Assembly: GCF_910592395.1 (NCBI RefSeq)
Contig: NC_088316.1
Location: forward strand, 7,502,001 to 7,566,000
Source: Lineus longissimus
Taxonomy: Eukaryota > Nemertea > Pilidiophora > Heteronemertea > Lineidae
DNA: 64,000 bases
Direction: 5' to 3'
This document shows, in pieces, positions 1 through 11,891 of this stretch. Each line of letters begins with the position of its first letter. Positions within the stretch are counted from its first letter, which is position 1. Under the pieces are notes generated by a model, which had not been told where the DNA came from, did not search any database, and saw nothing but the letters and a program-made list of their open reading frames with translations. Both the position numbers and the translations under genes were made by a program.

Positions 1-285
1 GTCGCACATCCAAGTGTAAATCATTCAACTGGCAGCAAGCAAGGGTTAATATGGATGACGCTTTTCAGTCTTTGATAGACTATGCAAACAACATTAAGAG
101 AGGCAATAACACGCACCACACCTACACCTCTTGATCTTCCACTACTTCATCACCCTAAATCTCTCCGACCAAGATGACTTCCATGCCATACCGAAAGTCA
201 TCCTCAAGTCTCTCTCCCTACGCATCTCCCTTCAAAACCAAAATGCTGCCTTCCCACTCACCAGTCGCTGTGTCACCGCAAAAAA

Positions 286-687
286 ATGAAACTTGATCCC
301 ACCATCGCGACTCCATCCACTTCCGCTGCAAGCATTTGGAACTCAGATCTTGACGATACCATCTTGAACAAATCACTTGTGCTCGCTCTTAGCCAGTCAC
401 CACAGAAGAGTGACACGTACTTCCCACTCGCCCCAGGAGCTGACACTACTTCTTCAAAACCTGTCGGAAAATGTGACAAGACCACAACACCAGCAGCCGA
501 AAACAAGCTTTCTGTCGAAAACAAGTCTACAACACCAGCGGCCCAAAACAAGCCACCTGTCGAAAACAAGTCCACAACACCAGCAGTCGAAAACAACCTA
601 CCAACACCAGCGCAAGCAGCAGCACCAATCCAGTCCAAATTGGAAGAGGCCATGCAATTGGTCAGCGAAGACGACCCACAGGCATAA
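286..687 (+). CDS. Hypothetical low-complexity Thr/Pro/Asn-Lys rich ORF
   Basis: An open frame of 133 codons begins with ATG and ends at a TAA. From about residue 60 it carries an imperfect 16-residue repeat built on the words ENKSTTPA and ENK, present about three times. The N-terminal half (DLDDTILNKSLVLALSQSP) is less repetitive. I do not recognise a domain, signal peptide or membrane segment. It lies upstream of a Helitron remnant and in the same orientation, so it may be a leader exon of that element or an unrelated exon. The frame could also be chance within low-complexity sequence. Confidence 0.22.
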   Translation: MKLDPTIATPSTSAASIWNSDLDDTILNKSLVLALSQSPQKSDTYFPLAPGADTTSSKPVGKCDKTTTPAAENKLSVENKSTTPAAQNKPPVENKSTTPAVENNLPTPAQAAAPIQSKLEEAMQLVSEDDPQA

Positions 688-922
688 TAACAATCCTACA
701 TGCACAAGAGTCAAACAGGTTCTGTGTTTTCAAGTTTTAATATACTCATAAACACTTTACAATTTCATGATTCATGATTTTATGCTTTCGTCAATTAGCA
801 GGATAATCATCACTACTTGCACCAACTTCCTCAATGTTATATAATCGTCGAAAACTAAGTCAGCACTAACTGTGGCACAATAAGTTCACAATTCTGCAAA
901 TTCCAGAAACACATTTGCAGCA

Positions 923-2032
923 CATATGTATGGCACGCCAAAGCGGAAATATTTCAACCCTGAAAAAATATAAGCAACTACAAATTTCTTGGCAACAGGG
1001 AAGAAATACTATTTAAACTTTCAAAAATATACCCGACAATCTTTTAAAAAAGATAAAAATTTTTAGGCTCATGTCAACATTTTGAAAAAACAAGCCAACA
1101 AATTTTTTTTCGTGATACTTCGAAAAATTCGTTTACATTTTTTTCTTCTCTTAAAAATATTTTCCACGCAATTTAAAAAAAAAATCTTGACAAAATTTTA
1201 CTGCAACATTTATTTTCGTTCAAGATTTTTTCTTGGCAACATTTTTTTCGTTCAACATTTTTTCCGTTCAACAACGAGCGCCACCTATGAACTGCTAATA
1301 GAACTCGCGCGCAGGAACAAGGTTAAGCTGGGGTACTTCATACTCATAGCAGGTCGGGAATTCTGATCGTTCGTTCGTTCGTATTGGTTGGTTTAAAATT
1401 TAAATTGTTTGTCATGATTGTAGGGGTTTAACTTATGTAATTTAGTGACGGTAAAAATCTGACACTGACACATTCATGACGAGTGACAACCACGTGCGTA
1501 AGATATTCGTGTAAAGAAACATGTCAGAAGTACCCCGTAGCTAAACCTCGTCTCGAGGGGATATAGTTCAATTAGTTGTTCACAGGTGGCGCTCGTTGTT
1601 GGACGAAAAAATTGTTGACGAAAAAAAATGTTGCAAGAAAAAAATCTTGAACGAAAATAAATGTTGCCGTAAAGTTTTGTCAACATTTTAAAAAAAATGT
1701 TGCGGGAAAATATTTTCAAGAGAAGAAAAAAAAATTAAATATTTTTTTCACAAAATAATGAATTTTTTGTGTTTTTTTATGAAGAAAAAAGGTTTAACCC
1801 CAAAATAATTTTTTTCTAACGAATTTTTCTAATTTCTTAATGTCAAAAAAAATGTTGGCTTGTTTTCTCAAAGTGTTGGATCTTTTTTTTAAATAATGCT
1901 TATATTTTGTACAGGGTTGAAATAATTCCGCTAATGTTGGCTTGTTTTCTGAAAATGTTGGATCGTTTTTAAAATGTTGCTAATATTTTGTACAGGGTTG
2001 AAATAATTCCGCTTTGGCGTGCCATACATATG
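923..2032. mobile_element. Foldback-type DNA element with long imperfect inverted arms
   Basis: Both ends carry the same inverted terminus: catatgtatggcacgcc on the left and its reverse complement on the right. The similarity continues inward through aagcggaaatatttcaaccctg. The inner parts also pair: the tract with gagcgccacctatgaac near 1275 is mirrored by gttcacaggtggcgctc near 1580, and runs such as aacgaaaa plus poly-A/T pair across the centre. The element is therefore an imperfect 1.1-kb palindrome with a loop near 1340-1525. The palindromic hexamer catatg at both tips may be a target-site duplication or part of the terminus. No transposase is encoded; ORFs inside are A/T-rich and mirror each other. 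Confidence 0.7.
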
Positions 2033-2169
2033 ATACCAATGCTCAAGTTAAATGCTTTAACTATGTACATTACAAATACTTCTGCCTCACCTATCTTATT
2101 TTTGTGATAAACGAACTTCTATTTTTAACCCAATTTTCAGTGTTCCTTTCTTCACAGATTTCTGATCCA

Positions 2170-4970
2170 TACGAATACATGGCTGGCCAACAAAAACGCC
2201 GAACGCCCAATCGAGACAGACAAAGTAAAGACGCAAAACGAAGGAGACTTTCTAGGCCACCCGCATCCCCCACAACACAAGAAAACCGTTTGTTTATGTC
2301 TGCTGCAGCTTATCATCAACACATGGACTTGAGCATTTCCCCAGGCAAATTACTGTACTGCAAAATGATGGCCAGGTTAACGACTATCTATCTGCTATTC
2401 TTCTGGAAAAGTCAAGTTACCACCCCCTAACGAGCCTCCTGCGTTACTCCAATCCTTGATCGAGTGACAATACCCACACTGAGAGTAAAAGGCTCAACAA
2501 TACAATCCGTGCTTCCAAATGACATCCTTTTCTGCTAAACGTATCGGGGAACGAGGTTTCATGCCGACATTCAACATCAGAGGCCAAGTCTACCACCTAG
2601 CCGGTTCGCTTTATCCTCAACAGACTGACAGCCTACAATTCCTCCAGATATACTTTATCAACAGTAGACAGGAGCAAGCCCGACAACGTTCATCCAGATT
2701 CCCAGTGCTAAGCCAACACCTTTCAATCACAAGAGATGACAAACAATTTTAACGGTTACATTGCTTCCTTCAAATCAGCCATAGAACGCCTCGATTACCC
2801 ACAGTGCCAGCTAATCATACACGCTGATAAAACCTCCCGAGGAGAACACGAACGACGCTACAACAGCCCTTCAGCAGGGGAAGTTATCATTATCATGGCT
2901 GGAGAGTCTGGCAGCAGAAGATACCTTGTCATCCAACAACGCAACTCCCAACTTCAACGCGTGTCTGAAACGCACAGATCATATGATGCCTTGCAGTTTC
3001 CTTTTCTCTGCCCCTTCAGCGAAGATGACTACCACTTTCAAAGGCAAATCTACAATTCGCAAACCCAGAAGTAGACAAACCAAAAGATATCAGCACATAA
3101 GTTAATGAGCCGCTCCTAATCTATTACTTGCCTGTAAGGACCGGGTACACCAATTTTGAGTGGACTTGTATGCCAAAATAGAAAAGGAGAGACTCATGTT
3201 TCTGCAGTATAATCAGAAACAACTTCGAGCCGATCAATATATCCACGATATATATGAAAGATGCCATCACATCGACACCACAACAGCCATTCTCGGCCAA
3301 CCTGTCATACTCCCCTTAATATTCACAGGAAGACCACGCTATATGCAGGAACGAGCCCAGGATCGATGCCATGTCCTATGTTATGGCTGGCCCGACCTTT
3401 TCATTACCTTCACGTGCAATCCCAACTGGCAAGAAATAAAACAGGAACTGCAAGAACATGAAAAAACTCACGACCGACACGACCTTACCTCACGAGTCTT
3501 CCGCCTTAAAAACTAGGGCCTCATGGTTTTCATCGTTAATAACAAGATCTACGGTTATGTTCACTGCTATATTTGCACTATCGAATAGAAAAAAACGAGG
3601 ATTGCCACATGCTCACAGCCTGTGCTGGCTTCACAACAGAATATCAGCCAATGACATTGACAAATATGTTTCAGCCGAACTGCCAAATAAAGACCAGGAC
3701 CCTCTACTATTCGACATAATCAAAACAATATGATTCATGGTCCATGTGGTCCACTCAACCCATCTATATGGCAAATGCTCCAAAAAGTACCCGAAACCCC
3801 TCTTGAAAGGCACGCAACAGCCAATCAACGAAATTCCACAATAACAAATTGACAGATACATCAGCACCAACGAAGCAATATGGCGAATCCTAGCCCTTTC
3901 ACTCCATGAACGTTATCCACCTGTCATTCACTTTTCAAGTCCACCTTGAAAATGGCCAGCGAGTTTACTTCACCAATGACACTGCAATGGAAAAAGACAC
4001 CACTCACTGCCTTCTTCGCCCTCTGTCAAAAATATGATTTTGCAAAAACACTGCTTTACAATGAAGTCCCCAAGTATTACACTTGGAATACACAATAAAA
4101 ACAATGGACGAGACGTGTACTAGGAACACCAGTAGGTGGCAACAAAGAAGTCCGCTGCGCACAAGCATTAGGGAGAGTCTACACAGTACACCTCAGTAAC
4201 GGAGAATGCTACTTCCTTCGTCTTCTTCTTTATACAGTAACGGGAGCAACCAGCTTCGAAGCACTACGAGCGATAGACCAAGAAACATTTGACACCTATC
4301 GCGACGCATTCAGTCACTGCGGCCTCCTAGAAGACGACCGACAGTGGCACGCCACTATGGAAGACGCCGTCCTTTGTCAATCACCCGCCCCAATTCGGAA
4401 TTTCTTTGCATTGCATTGCTACTACACCTCTTTGAACTCTCCAACCCCAAAGCGTTATGGGATCAACACAAAGAAGCAATGGTTGAATACCACCTCTACC
4501 AACAACAACAACAGCATCAACATCAACATGTTGAAGTTGAAAACAATAACACCATATACAATCTGGTTTTCCTGATGATAGAGGACAAGCTACTCTCATT
4601 TCCAGGAGGCAGATCAGTTGACTACGATGGACTACCAAAAGTGCTTAGAGAAGACACATCTTTGGTACGGGGATTGTCAACGAAACATCCTATAACCACA
4701 GTGAAATGCAAGAAATTATCCAAACCGTCGCCAGATCAAGCGACGATCTACTCTCAAGTTACCAACTGACCAACACGATAAGTTCCATAATATTCCTAGA
4801 CGCCCCAGGCGGTACCGGCAAAACCTACTGTACATGTATCTCCTCAACCTCATCATCGCTCGGGTCAGAATATCATGATGCCACAGCTAGTGCTATTCGT
4901 TTTGATATCTGACCCGAGCAAGACGAATGGCACATTCCATCTTCACACTACAGCTTAAGCTTGAGTAGGC
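2170..4970 (+). pseudogene. Helitron Rep/helicase polyprotein, frameshifted remnant
   Basis: Several consecutive frames on the plus strand match the Helitron replicase-helicase in order. The Helitron-like N-terminal domain is seen near 2560-2650 (FNIRGQVYHLAGSL) and 2870-3020 (YNSPSAGEV, RVSETHRSYDALQFP). The HUH Rep region follows at 3160-3460 (IEKERLMFLQYNQ, DLFITFTCNPNW) and carries the metal-binding H-x-H in RGLPHAH at about 3600-3615. The degenerate downstream words IHGPCGP (3735) and HERYPPVIHF (3905) are also typical. A helicase Walker A (DAPGGTGKT) lies at 4800-4830. The reading frame is broken by multiple frameshifts and stops, so this is not functional. Helicase sequence on this strand ends around 4970, where the remaining C-terminal part appears inverted (see 4976-5201). 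Rolling-circle transposition is the family's known role. Confidence 0.88.
4858..4919. repeat. Perfectly paired 17-18 bp inverted repeat inside the helicase (micro-inversion)
   Basis: The left arm gctcgggtcagaatatca (4858-4875) pairs with the right arm tgatatctgacccgagc (4903-4919) with a single bulged A. The 27-base loop reads IALAVAS when translated from the reverse strand. That word belongs to the conserved helicase segment expected on the plus strand just after the Walker A region. The loop is thus inverted relative to its flanks while the arms are duplicated in mirror image. Confidence 0.75.
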
Positions 4971-4975
4971 AATTC

Positions 4976-5201
4976 GCACCGAGAACGGTATCCTATGTAG
5001 GGTGAAGGGCAGGTTGACATCAGATGGGGCTAGTTTAAGTGCCCGTTGACCAACGTGGTTGCCTGTGATGATTTCTGCATCGAGGACGTGATTGTGCAGT
5101 AGGTGATGGCCTAGATGAGAGGAGGCGGGGCCAAGTGGACTATAATAGAGGTACCAATCATCCGCCCGGGGCCCAATCGTCCCTTGTAGTAAAAAAAACA
5201 C
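4976..5201 (-). pseudogene. Inverted C-terminal fragment of a Helitron helicase
   Basis: The reverse strand encodes HNHVLDAEIITGNHVG, then LAPSDVNLPFTLHRIPF and SVRIAY. These are the hallmark words near the C-terminal end of PIF1-like Helitron helicases (family pattern: N-x-x-x-E-A-x-I-x-T-G, then LPFTLHRxQFPxRxAF). The segment points against the rest of the Helitron, which runs on the plus strand and stops at about 4970. The central helicase motifs between Walker A and this fragment are missing. A deletion plus inversion, or template switching, would explain it. The final conserved T-x-N-K-x-Q-G-Q motif is not visible; the frame diverges right after RIAY. Confidence 0.75.
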
Positions 5202-7637
5202 AAAGAGCCCATCCGCCGGGGGAGGGGGGCTACCGTCTACTCTATCCGCCGGGGGCCAACCGTCTACTCTAGTTGGAAAGCCAGTTGTGCGGGGGCGTTA
5301 GTAAGATCTAATTTGCAAGCATTGAGTTTTTGGAGGCTGTACCTGGAGAGTTATTAATAACATATGCGTCATAGATCAGGTTCGATTGTCGGACATTAAA
5401 CATAGGGCTACACACCACTCATACATTTTAAACCATTTTCCTTAAGACATCAACTGCCATAACTTTTTCCCAATAACTCATTCGAACCTGATATTTGTAG
5501 GGCAGAAAGACCTCACCCAGGGCATAAATCTATAGAATTTTTGACAGGTCATGACCATGGTAATTTCAGGGTTTGGGGGTTCTGAAGTTTTTGGGTCGTT
5601 TTTGTCTTAATTTTACGCGTCCACCACGTTTCTCGGCTCAGCGGGTTAATTGGATCCTCAAATCCACGCCGGTGAACATATGAGGCTCAAAGTTCATCAG
5701 AATGTTTCCCAGAAACAACTTTATTCATGATATTAGAGAAACTACATTCTGATTGCACAGATAGCACCCCTACTGGACAGTGAAACCACGCATTGATTTC
5801 TTAAAGTACTACTTTCCTATGCGATCTAAGCTGATTGGTCAATTAGTGATGCGGAGCCAAAGGGAAACGGCATGCAGTGAGAACAGCAATCGGATTGGAG
5901 TAAACACACGCTGAAGTGGCCTCCAGTAGTTATGGTAGTGGCCTCCATTAGTAACTTTATGTACACATCGCAGACACTGGCTTGAACACTACATTTCTAG
6001 TGTGTCGAGGCATTAGATTATCCTGAATTACCTTGTAAACTCTTCGAGTAAGGCTGGTTACTCTAAGAGATAAGGTAAACAGCATGACATTTCTGTTGTT
6101 TTGAAATAAAAATAGCTGTGGCAGGTTCCGACGGTACCGTACTGGGGGTTTCATCTTTAAAATCTCGCAGATGGCAGCACCGTCCTTCAGATGGTAAACC
6201 CCGAAAAACTACATTTTGCGCTGAAAATATGGATTTGACACATAGCTGAAGCTCTTTGCATGGCAAATCTACTTCAGACTATAAAAAATGAGCCAATTCC
6301 ACCCAGCGGTTGCTGAAGAGAGTGAGCAAATTACGCCAAATAGGGGTTTAGTAATACTACATGTATATAGCTAGTCGCCCATAATTGTTCTCTAAGAATC
6401 CATAATGCCTAAACGTATAATGACCTAAACCTAAACTATTGAAAAAACGGACGAATTACACAATATTATCGACTTTGAACCTTATGCCTTAAACTTTGAA
6501 CATGGATGTACATACCCCGGGGTAAGTACCGCTTTTGCAAAATTCGAATCGGCACCTTAGCTCTATAGCAATAACGCTTTTAACTAGAACTGATAATTCG
6601 CAGGTTCAGGGAGACTGGTGTGGGCGAACTGGTTTGAGTTGGTCTTGATAATGGCAACCAAGAATTATCAAGAATTGCCAAAGGCTTATTATCCTTATGG
6701 CACAGAGCCACATCAGATTGAAACAACAAAGCTGAACATATTGATAGTAAGGCGCTTGCTAGAGGTACAGGACCCGTATCCCTAGGTCAGAATACTAAAT
6801 GAACGCGAGTTATTTTGCGCATGCGCACACAAGTCGTGTGGCAAGTTTTATTCGTGCGGCATTTCTCCGTGCCTTTTCGAGAGTGCGCTATGAGTACGGA
6901 ACTATAACTTGTAACTTATAATTTTGAATACCGGTATAATATTTCGAGTATTTACCGCCCGTGTATGTAACAAGACTAAATCATGAAAATCTTACAAATT
7001 TAACACTTCTATTAGATGCGGAAGATGTATGCTATTGTCCGTTATTTTTTGGAGTGAAAGTCAGGTTTTATTTACTTAACCACAAATGAAGAAATATCAT
7101 CACAAAATTTAGAAGAAAAATCACGGGCCGAATATCAAAGAAGTTACCATCGTGGGTGCTAAGACCTATGCCGTATCCACTACGCGACGGCGACATTTCT
7201 GTTAGTGACGGGCCTATGACCATTCTGATGTGTGGGCCTTTCGCTTAATATTTCTTCACTTGAAATATTCCTCGAAAGTATTTTCACATTTCCCCAGTCA
7301 TGCCAGTGTACTAAAATTTGTTTGCTTAACAAATTGTTTGCTTAATAAAAAAAAATGATTTATTTGATGCTTTAAAATTGGTCGAAATCATGAGACTGAG
7401 TCGATACATGCAGAAGCGATACCTACCATCGTGTATGTGCATTCATCTAGAAGGAAGATTGGTCGTCTAGTACCGAAGTAGTAGGCAAAATAAGGTTCAA
7501 GCGCGACATTATTGTGTAATTCGTGCATATTCGCGCATTTTTTCAACAGTTCAAGCCTCATTACTGTAACGCATGCATCATGTGTTTCAGGCATTATGGT
7601 TTCATTTGACAATTATCAAGGACAGCTTGCTAATTAA
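5202..7637. other. No gene recognised
   Basis: I see a short duplicated G/C-rich word (ccgccggggg at 5212 and 5248, each followed by ccgtctactct) and otherwise A/T-rich sequence without coherent protein similarity, splice-flanked exons or terminal repeats. Confidence 0.5.
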
Positions 7638-8313
7638 GATTTGTAACCCATTTAAACACATCGTCTGGTTTTAGTGGTAGGTTTTACCATAAAGGTAAAA
7701 CCTACTTTCACCACTCGTACAGTAAAATTTGTATCACCACCCTGAGACAGAAATATATATCATAGTTTCTGGTGTACAGGTTTGAGAGTTTCCCTCGCCT
7801 GCATATACATGTATGTCCAAAAATGAGTTTTCTTATGTACGATATTTGTCTTTCAGAAGGCATAGAGGCACCTGGGCCTACTCCAGCCATACGATTTTCT
7901 ACCATTCCAGACCAACTTTACTTTGAGGGAGATTGCCGCAGCTTTAATGATACTTTCTACTGGGGGGGGGGGGGGGCTAGCTTGCACTACAAATCCAACA
8001 ACGATGTAGAACTATTGCTTTCCCACGTGACATGGAATCTTGAAAAATGCTATGTTCGGGTCTCACGCCACAGTGACATCATAACCCATCCAGTTTCGCT
8101 GACAAGAGGGGCACCATATTGGATAACACTCCATTTCTGCAAACTGTTAATATTCAGAGCAAAAATGCTCCCTAAATAAATCGGTACATCTCGTTACCAC
8201 CATTAGATAAGCAACGCATTTTGGTGCAGTTTGAAGACATCAAGGCATATTCCTGGTGCGAAGGCAGTTGTTTTACATTGTTGTCGGTGTTGCAGCCCCC
8301 AACTCCCCCCTCC
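7638..8313 (+). repeat. Complex tandem repeat unit, copy 1
   Basis: Begins near cccatttaaacacatcgtctgg and ends in a C-rich tract. It contains the candidate 30-base exon with a good acceptor (tttgtctttcag at about 7844-7855) but lacks the donor: cctactccag is joined directly to ccatacgattttctacc. Compared with copies 2 and 3 it therefore lacks about 480 bp. It has extra sequence after a 13-base G run, including a block shared in shorter form with copy 3. Confidence 0.8.
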
Positions 8314-9251
8314 CCCGACCCATTTAAAAACATCGTCTGGTTTTAGTGGTAGGTTTTAACATAAAGGTATGGTTTCACCACTCGTACAGTAAAATTTGTA
8401 TCACCACCGTGAGACAGAAATATATATCATAGTTTCTGGTGTACAGGTTTGAGAGTTTCCCTCGCCTGCATACATGTATGTGCAAAAATTAGTTTTCTTA
8501 TTTACCATATTTGTCTTTCAGAAGGCATAGAGGCACCTGGGCCTACTCCAGGTATGTATGTGATATCTTTGGTCAATAAAGGAATATCTCTTGAGGGAGC
8601 TTTTTCCCTCGCAGCCAGAGCTCTCCTTGATGGTGCGACAGGGTTAAACAATACGGGCCGAATTTACGAAGGGTGTTTAAGAGTTAGACGCGTGTAAATT
8701 CTACATAATCAGTTTCAGGGCCTAATGCGGTTTTCATGAAGAAACCCTGCAAGGCCCTGACTCTGTCTATTCAGACATTAAACGCTGTTTTAAGCTAAAC
8801 ACCCTTTGTAAATTCGGCCCTTCATGTTTCTACACTGTAGATCTTACTGTAGCTATTAATTCTGACAGGTCGGTCTTATAGAAACCAGCCTTTTTACCAC
8901 AGGTGACACAAGATGTGGTGCCACGACACTCCTTTCTGACGACATGGCAAAGGCTAAAAATGCAGCAAAACCATGGCATGATTTTGATGCACCTCTGGTG
9001 ATAAGAAATCCGCCAACTATTTCGACGGCCATACGATTTTCTACCACTCTAGACAAACTTTACTTTGAGGGTATTTCTTCAGCTTTAATGATACTTTCCA
9101 CTGGGGGGGGGGGGGGGGGGTACCACCATTAGATAAGCAACGCATTTTGATGCAGTTTGAAAATAGCAAGGCATATTCCTGGTGCGAAGGCAGTTGTTTT
9201 ACATTGTTGTCGGTGTTGCAGCCCCGCTCCTCCCCCCCCCCCCCCCCCCCC
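8314..9251 (+). repeat. Complex tandem repeat unit, copy 2
   Basis: This copy retains the tract between cctactccag|gtatgt and ccatacgattttc, and is interrupted by a MITE at 8655-8820. The tract after the long G run is shorter than in copies 1 and 3, passing straight from poly-G to taccaccattagataagc. It ends in a run of more than 20 C residues. Confidence 0.82.
8655..8820. mobile_element. 166-bp MITE with about 25-bp terminal inverted repeats
   Basis: The ends are gggccgaatttacgaaggg and its near-perfect reverse complement ccctttgtaaattcggccc, with an inner palindromic stretch around cagggcc/ggccctg. The orthologous position in copy 3 (about 9585) reads straight through, gggttaaaaaattcatg, so it acts as an empty site. 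It encodes no protein. Confidence 0.8.
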
Positions 9252-10080
9252 CCACCCATTTAAAAACATCGTCTGGTTTTAGTGGTAGGTTTTACCATTA
9301 AAGGTATGGTTTCACCACTCGTACAGTAAAATTTGTATCACCACCGTGAGACAGCAATATCTATCATAGTTTCTGGTGTACAGGTTTGAGAGTTTCCCAC
9401 ACCTGCATATACATGTATGTCCGAAAATGAGTTTTCTTATTTACCGTTTTTGTCTTTCAGAAGGCATAGAGGCACCTGGGCCTACTCCAGGTATGTATGA
9501 GATATCTTTGGTCAACAAAGGAACATCCTTGAGAGAGCATTTTCTGTCGCAGCCAGAGCTCTCCTTTATGGTGCGACAGGGTTAAAAAATTCATGTTTCT
9601 ACACTGTAGATCTTACAGTAGCTATTAATTCTGACAGGTCGGTCTTATAGAAACCAGCCTTTTTACCACAGGTGACACAAGATGTGGTGCAACGACACTC
9701 CTTTCTGACGACATGGCAAAGGCTAAAAATGCAGCAAAACCATGGCGCGATTTTTGATGCACCTCTGGTAATAAGAAATCCGCCAACTATTTCGACGGCC
9801 GTACGATTTTCTACCATTCCAGACCAACTTTACTTTGATGGGGTATTGCTGCAGCTTTAATGATACTTTCCACTGTGTGTGTGTGGGGGGGGGGGGGGGG
9901 GGGGGGTAGTTCGGGTCTCATGCCACAGTGACATCATAATCCATCCCAAATGCTGCCTTAAAAAAATCGGTACATCTCGTTACCATCATTAGATAAGCAA
10001 CGCATTTTGGTGATGTTTGAAAATATCAAGGCATATTCTGGCAATTGTTTTCATCGTTGTTGGTGTTGCAGCCCCCCCCC
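9252..10080 (+). repeat. Complex tandem repeat unit, copy 3
   Basis: Same order of blocks as copy 2 but without the MITE. It contains a (GT)n then poly-G tract at 9875-9906 and ends in poly-C followed by (CA)n. The candidate 30-base exon at about 9461-9490 is again flanked by tttgtctttcag and gtatgtatg. Confidence 0.8.
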
Positions 10081-11891
10081 CACACACACACACAAAAAAA
10101 TTAAACGAAAAAATATACTCTGCACATGCGGTATACGCATAAGATTTTAAAATCGGATCACAAATAATATAAATTGTTGACTTGGTTTGATGGGAACGAT
10201 CTGAAAATTTAGGCAGATGTCTTAGTAAATTTTGATGAGCTGCTAATTGCCAAACAAAGCAATAATCAAACCGCAATTAAAGGAAACCTGTAGCGAAACG
10301 CTTATAAAAATGGGAAGTTTTGAACGGCCCGGTTAAAACCTAAGCTTCCATTGATAAATATTAGCATTTTCGAGTTCCCCCAGTTAGTTGATTATGTGAG
10401 CTGGGCATCAAGGTAACATTGCATAACGTTGCATAACATTACTGATTCCATTCAATAAACTGCATAAGAGGTTATCACCAATTTAGGTTTTTTACTAAGG
10501 TCAGCTAGTCTAAATAAAGACTCAATAATCACGACTGGATCTCTTTAAGCTGCATGCACACAACAAGTGGAACGGTATCCAAAATAAGCTCATCGATGGG
10601 AAAATGAACAGTTTTCGAATCTTAAAACCCAAGAAACTGGCCTTTAAAATCGCAAAATTATCTAATATCCCATTAGAAAACAATGACATTAAATTAGGAA
10701 AAATGTCAATCAAACAAAAATTTGATTTCTAAGCATGTGATCGTTTGACCACAAAAGTCGAGACATTTTGCATTTGTTTATATTTTTTTCGTTTTTTACC
10801 GAAAACAAGAAATCAGACCTGCTATAAAACTCGTTGTAGTTGGTCAAAATTTATAAAATATGAATATACCATTAGATGACAGCAACTGGAACAATATGGT
10901 ACCTTTAGGTGGTCCATTAAACACCGACAACATTGTGATGATGTGGAGTAGAAAAACTCATTTCGAAAATTATTTTCAAATCAGTGCCATCACTACTTCT
11001 CAAATCTGCCGAAAAGTAAAGGATGAAACATATCGCTTTTCATATCAATGTTGTCTCTGATACTATATCTAAATGCTTTTATAGAAATCAGTGAATTTGA
11101 AGCTGGCGTTTGCTCTAAAACGGAGCATTTGTAATGGCTATGTTCAGCTGATCGAAGAATTGTGCAAATTCCAGTTGTGCGGAATTGGCTTGGGTCAACG
11201 CGTGACCCGAGAGAGCTCTGTCCCAACACGTGTCTTTCGGGACGGGCAGTGGCTTTGATGTCAAAACCATACGGTCCCGAGTTGCCTGACTCTTTATTTG
11301 AAAGACTCTGATATGGCTCTGTACCCCTTGCCATCCTCATGAGCATTCGAAATCCGTGACCTGTGGTCATCACTTAGATCGTAATTGGCAGCTATCCTAC
11401 TACTTACCACAATCTCATTCTGTTAGACCAACTCCGCTCAATTTATAGCCCCCAGGGGAGTTCCAAAAATCGACATTGTATGGATTTGTTGTAGAAGATT
11501 GTAGAGACGATGTATTTGACTCACCCTGGGTCTGTTAACAACAATTGCCATAAAACGGATGCAGGTGAAGGGGATGAATAATTTTGGACAGGGGTAAACA
11601 TGATTGTGTTAGTATTTCTATTGTTATGCTAATGATGTGAAATAAAAATGCATCTGGATTGTTACACCACAGACGTTACTCATTAATTAAAGGGAGAATT
11701 CCAACAGCGGAGTTGTTATGTGTAAAAGAGAAATAAAAAATAATGGATTACTCCCAGGGGTATGAATAATTATGGGCTTAAGTATATGTGTGTGACTTCT
11801 ATGATTGTCTCGGTGGCATCGTAAAAATTATGTTGACAGCATAGTAACTTTATAACCTGAAATTATCGAATGTACCGAATTTTACTTACAG
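10081..11891. other. Intergenic or intronic sequence upstream of the EGF exon
   Basis: No exon could be supported. A signal-peptide exon of the EGF-array gene is expected upstream but was not found here. The last bases (tttacttacag at 11881-11891) form the splice acceptor of the large EGF exon. Confidence 0.5.

Noticed and set aside
7772-8179. 135-codon ORF in tandem unit copy 1
   Set aside because: Its frame runs through a splice-acceptor-like tract and a poly-G run and is not maintained in copies 2 and 3.
10993-11373. 126-codon reverse ORF upstream of the EGF exon
   Set aside because: No recognisable similarity and no convincing splice sites or promoter.
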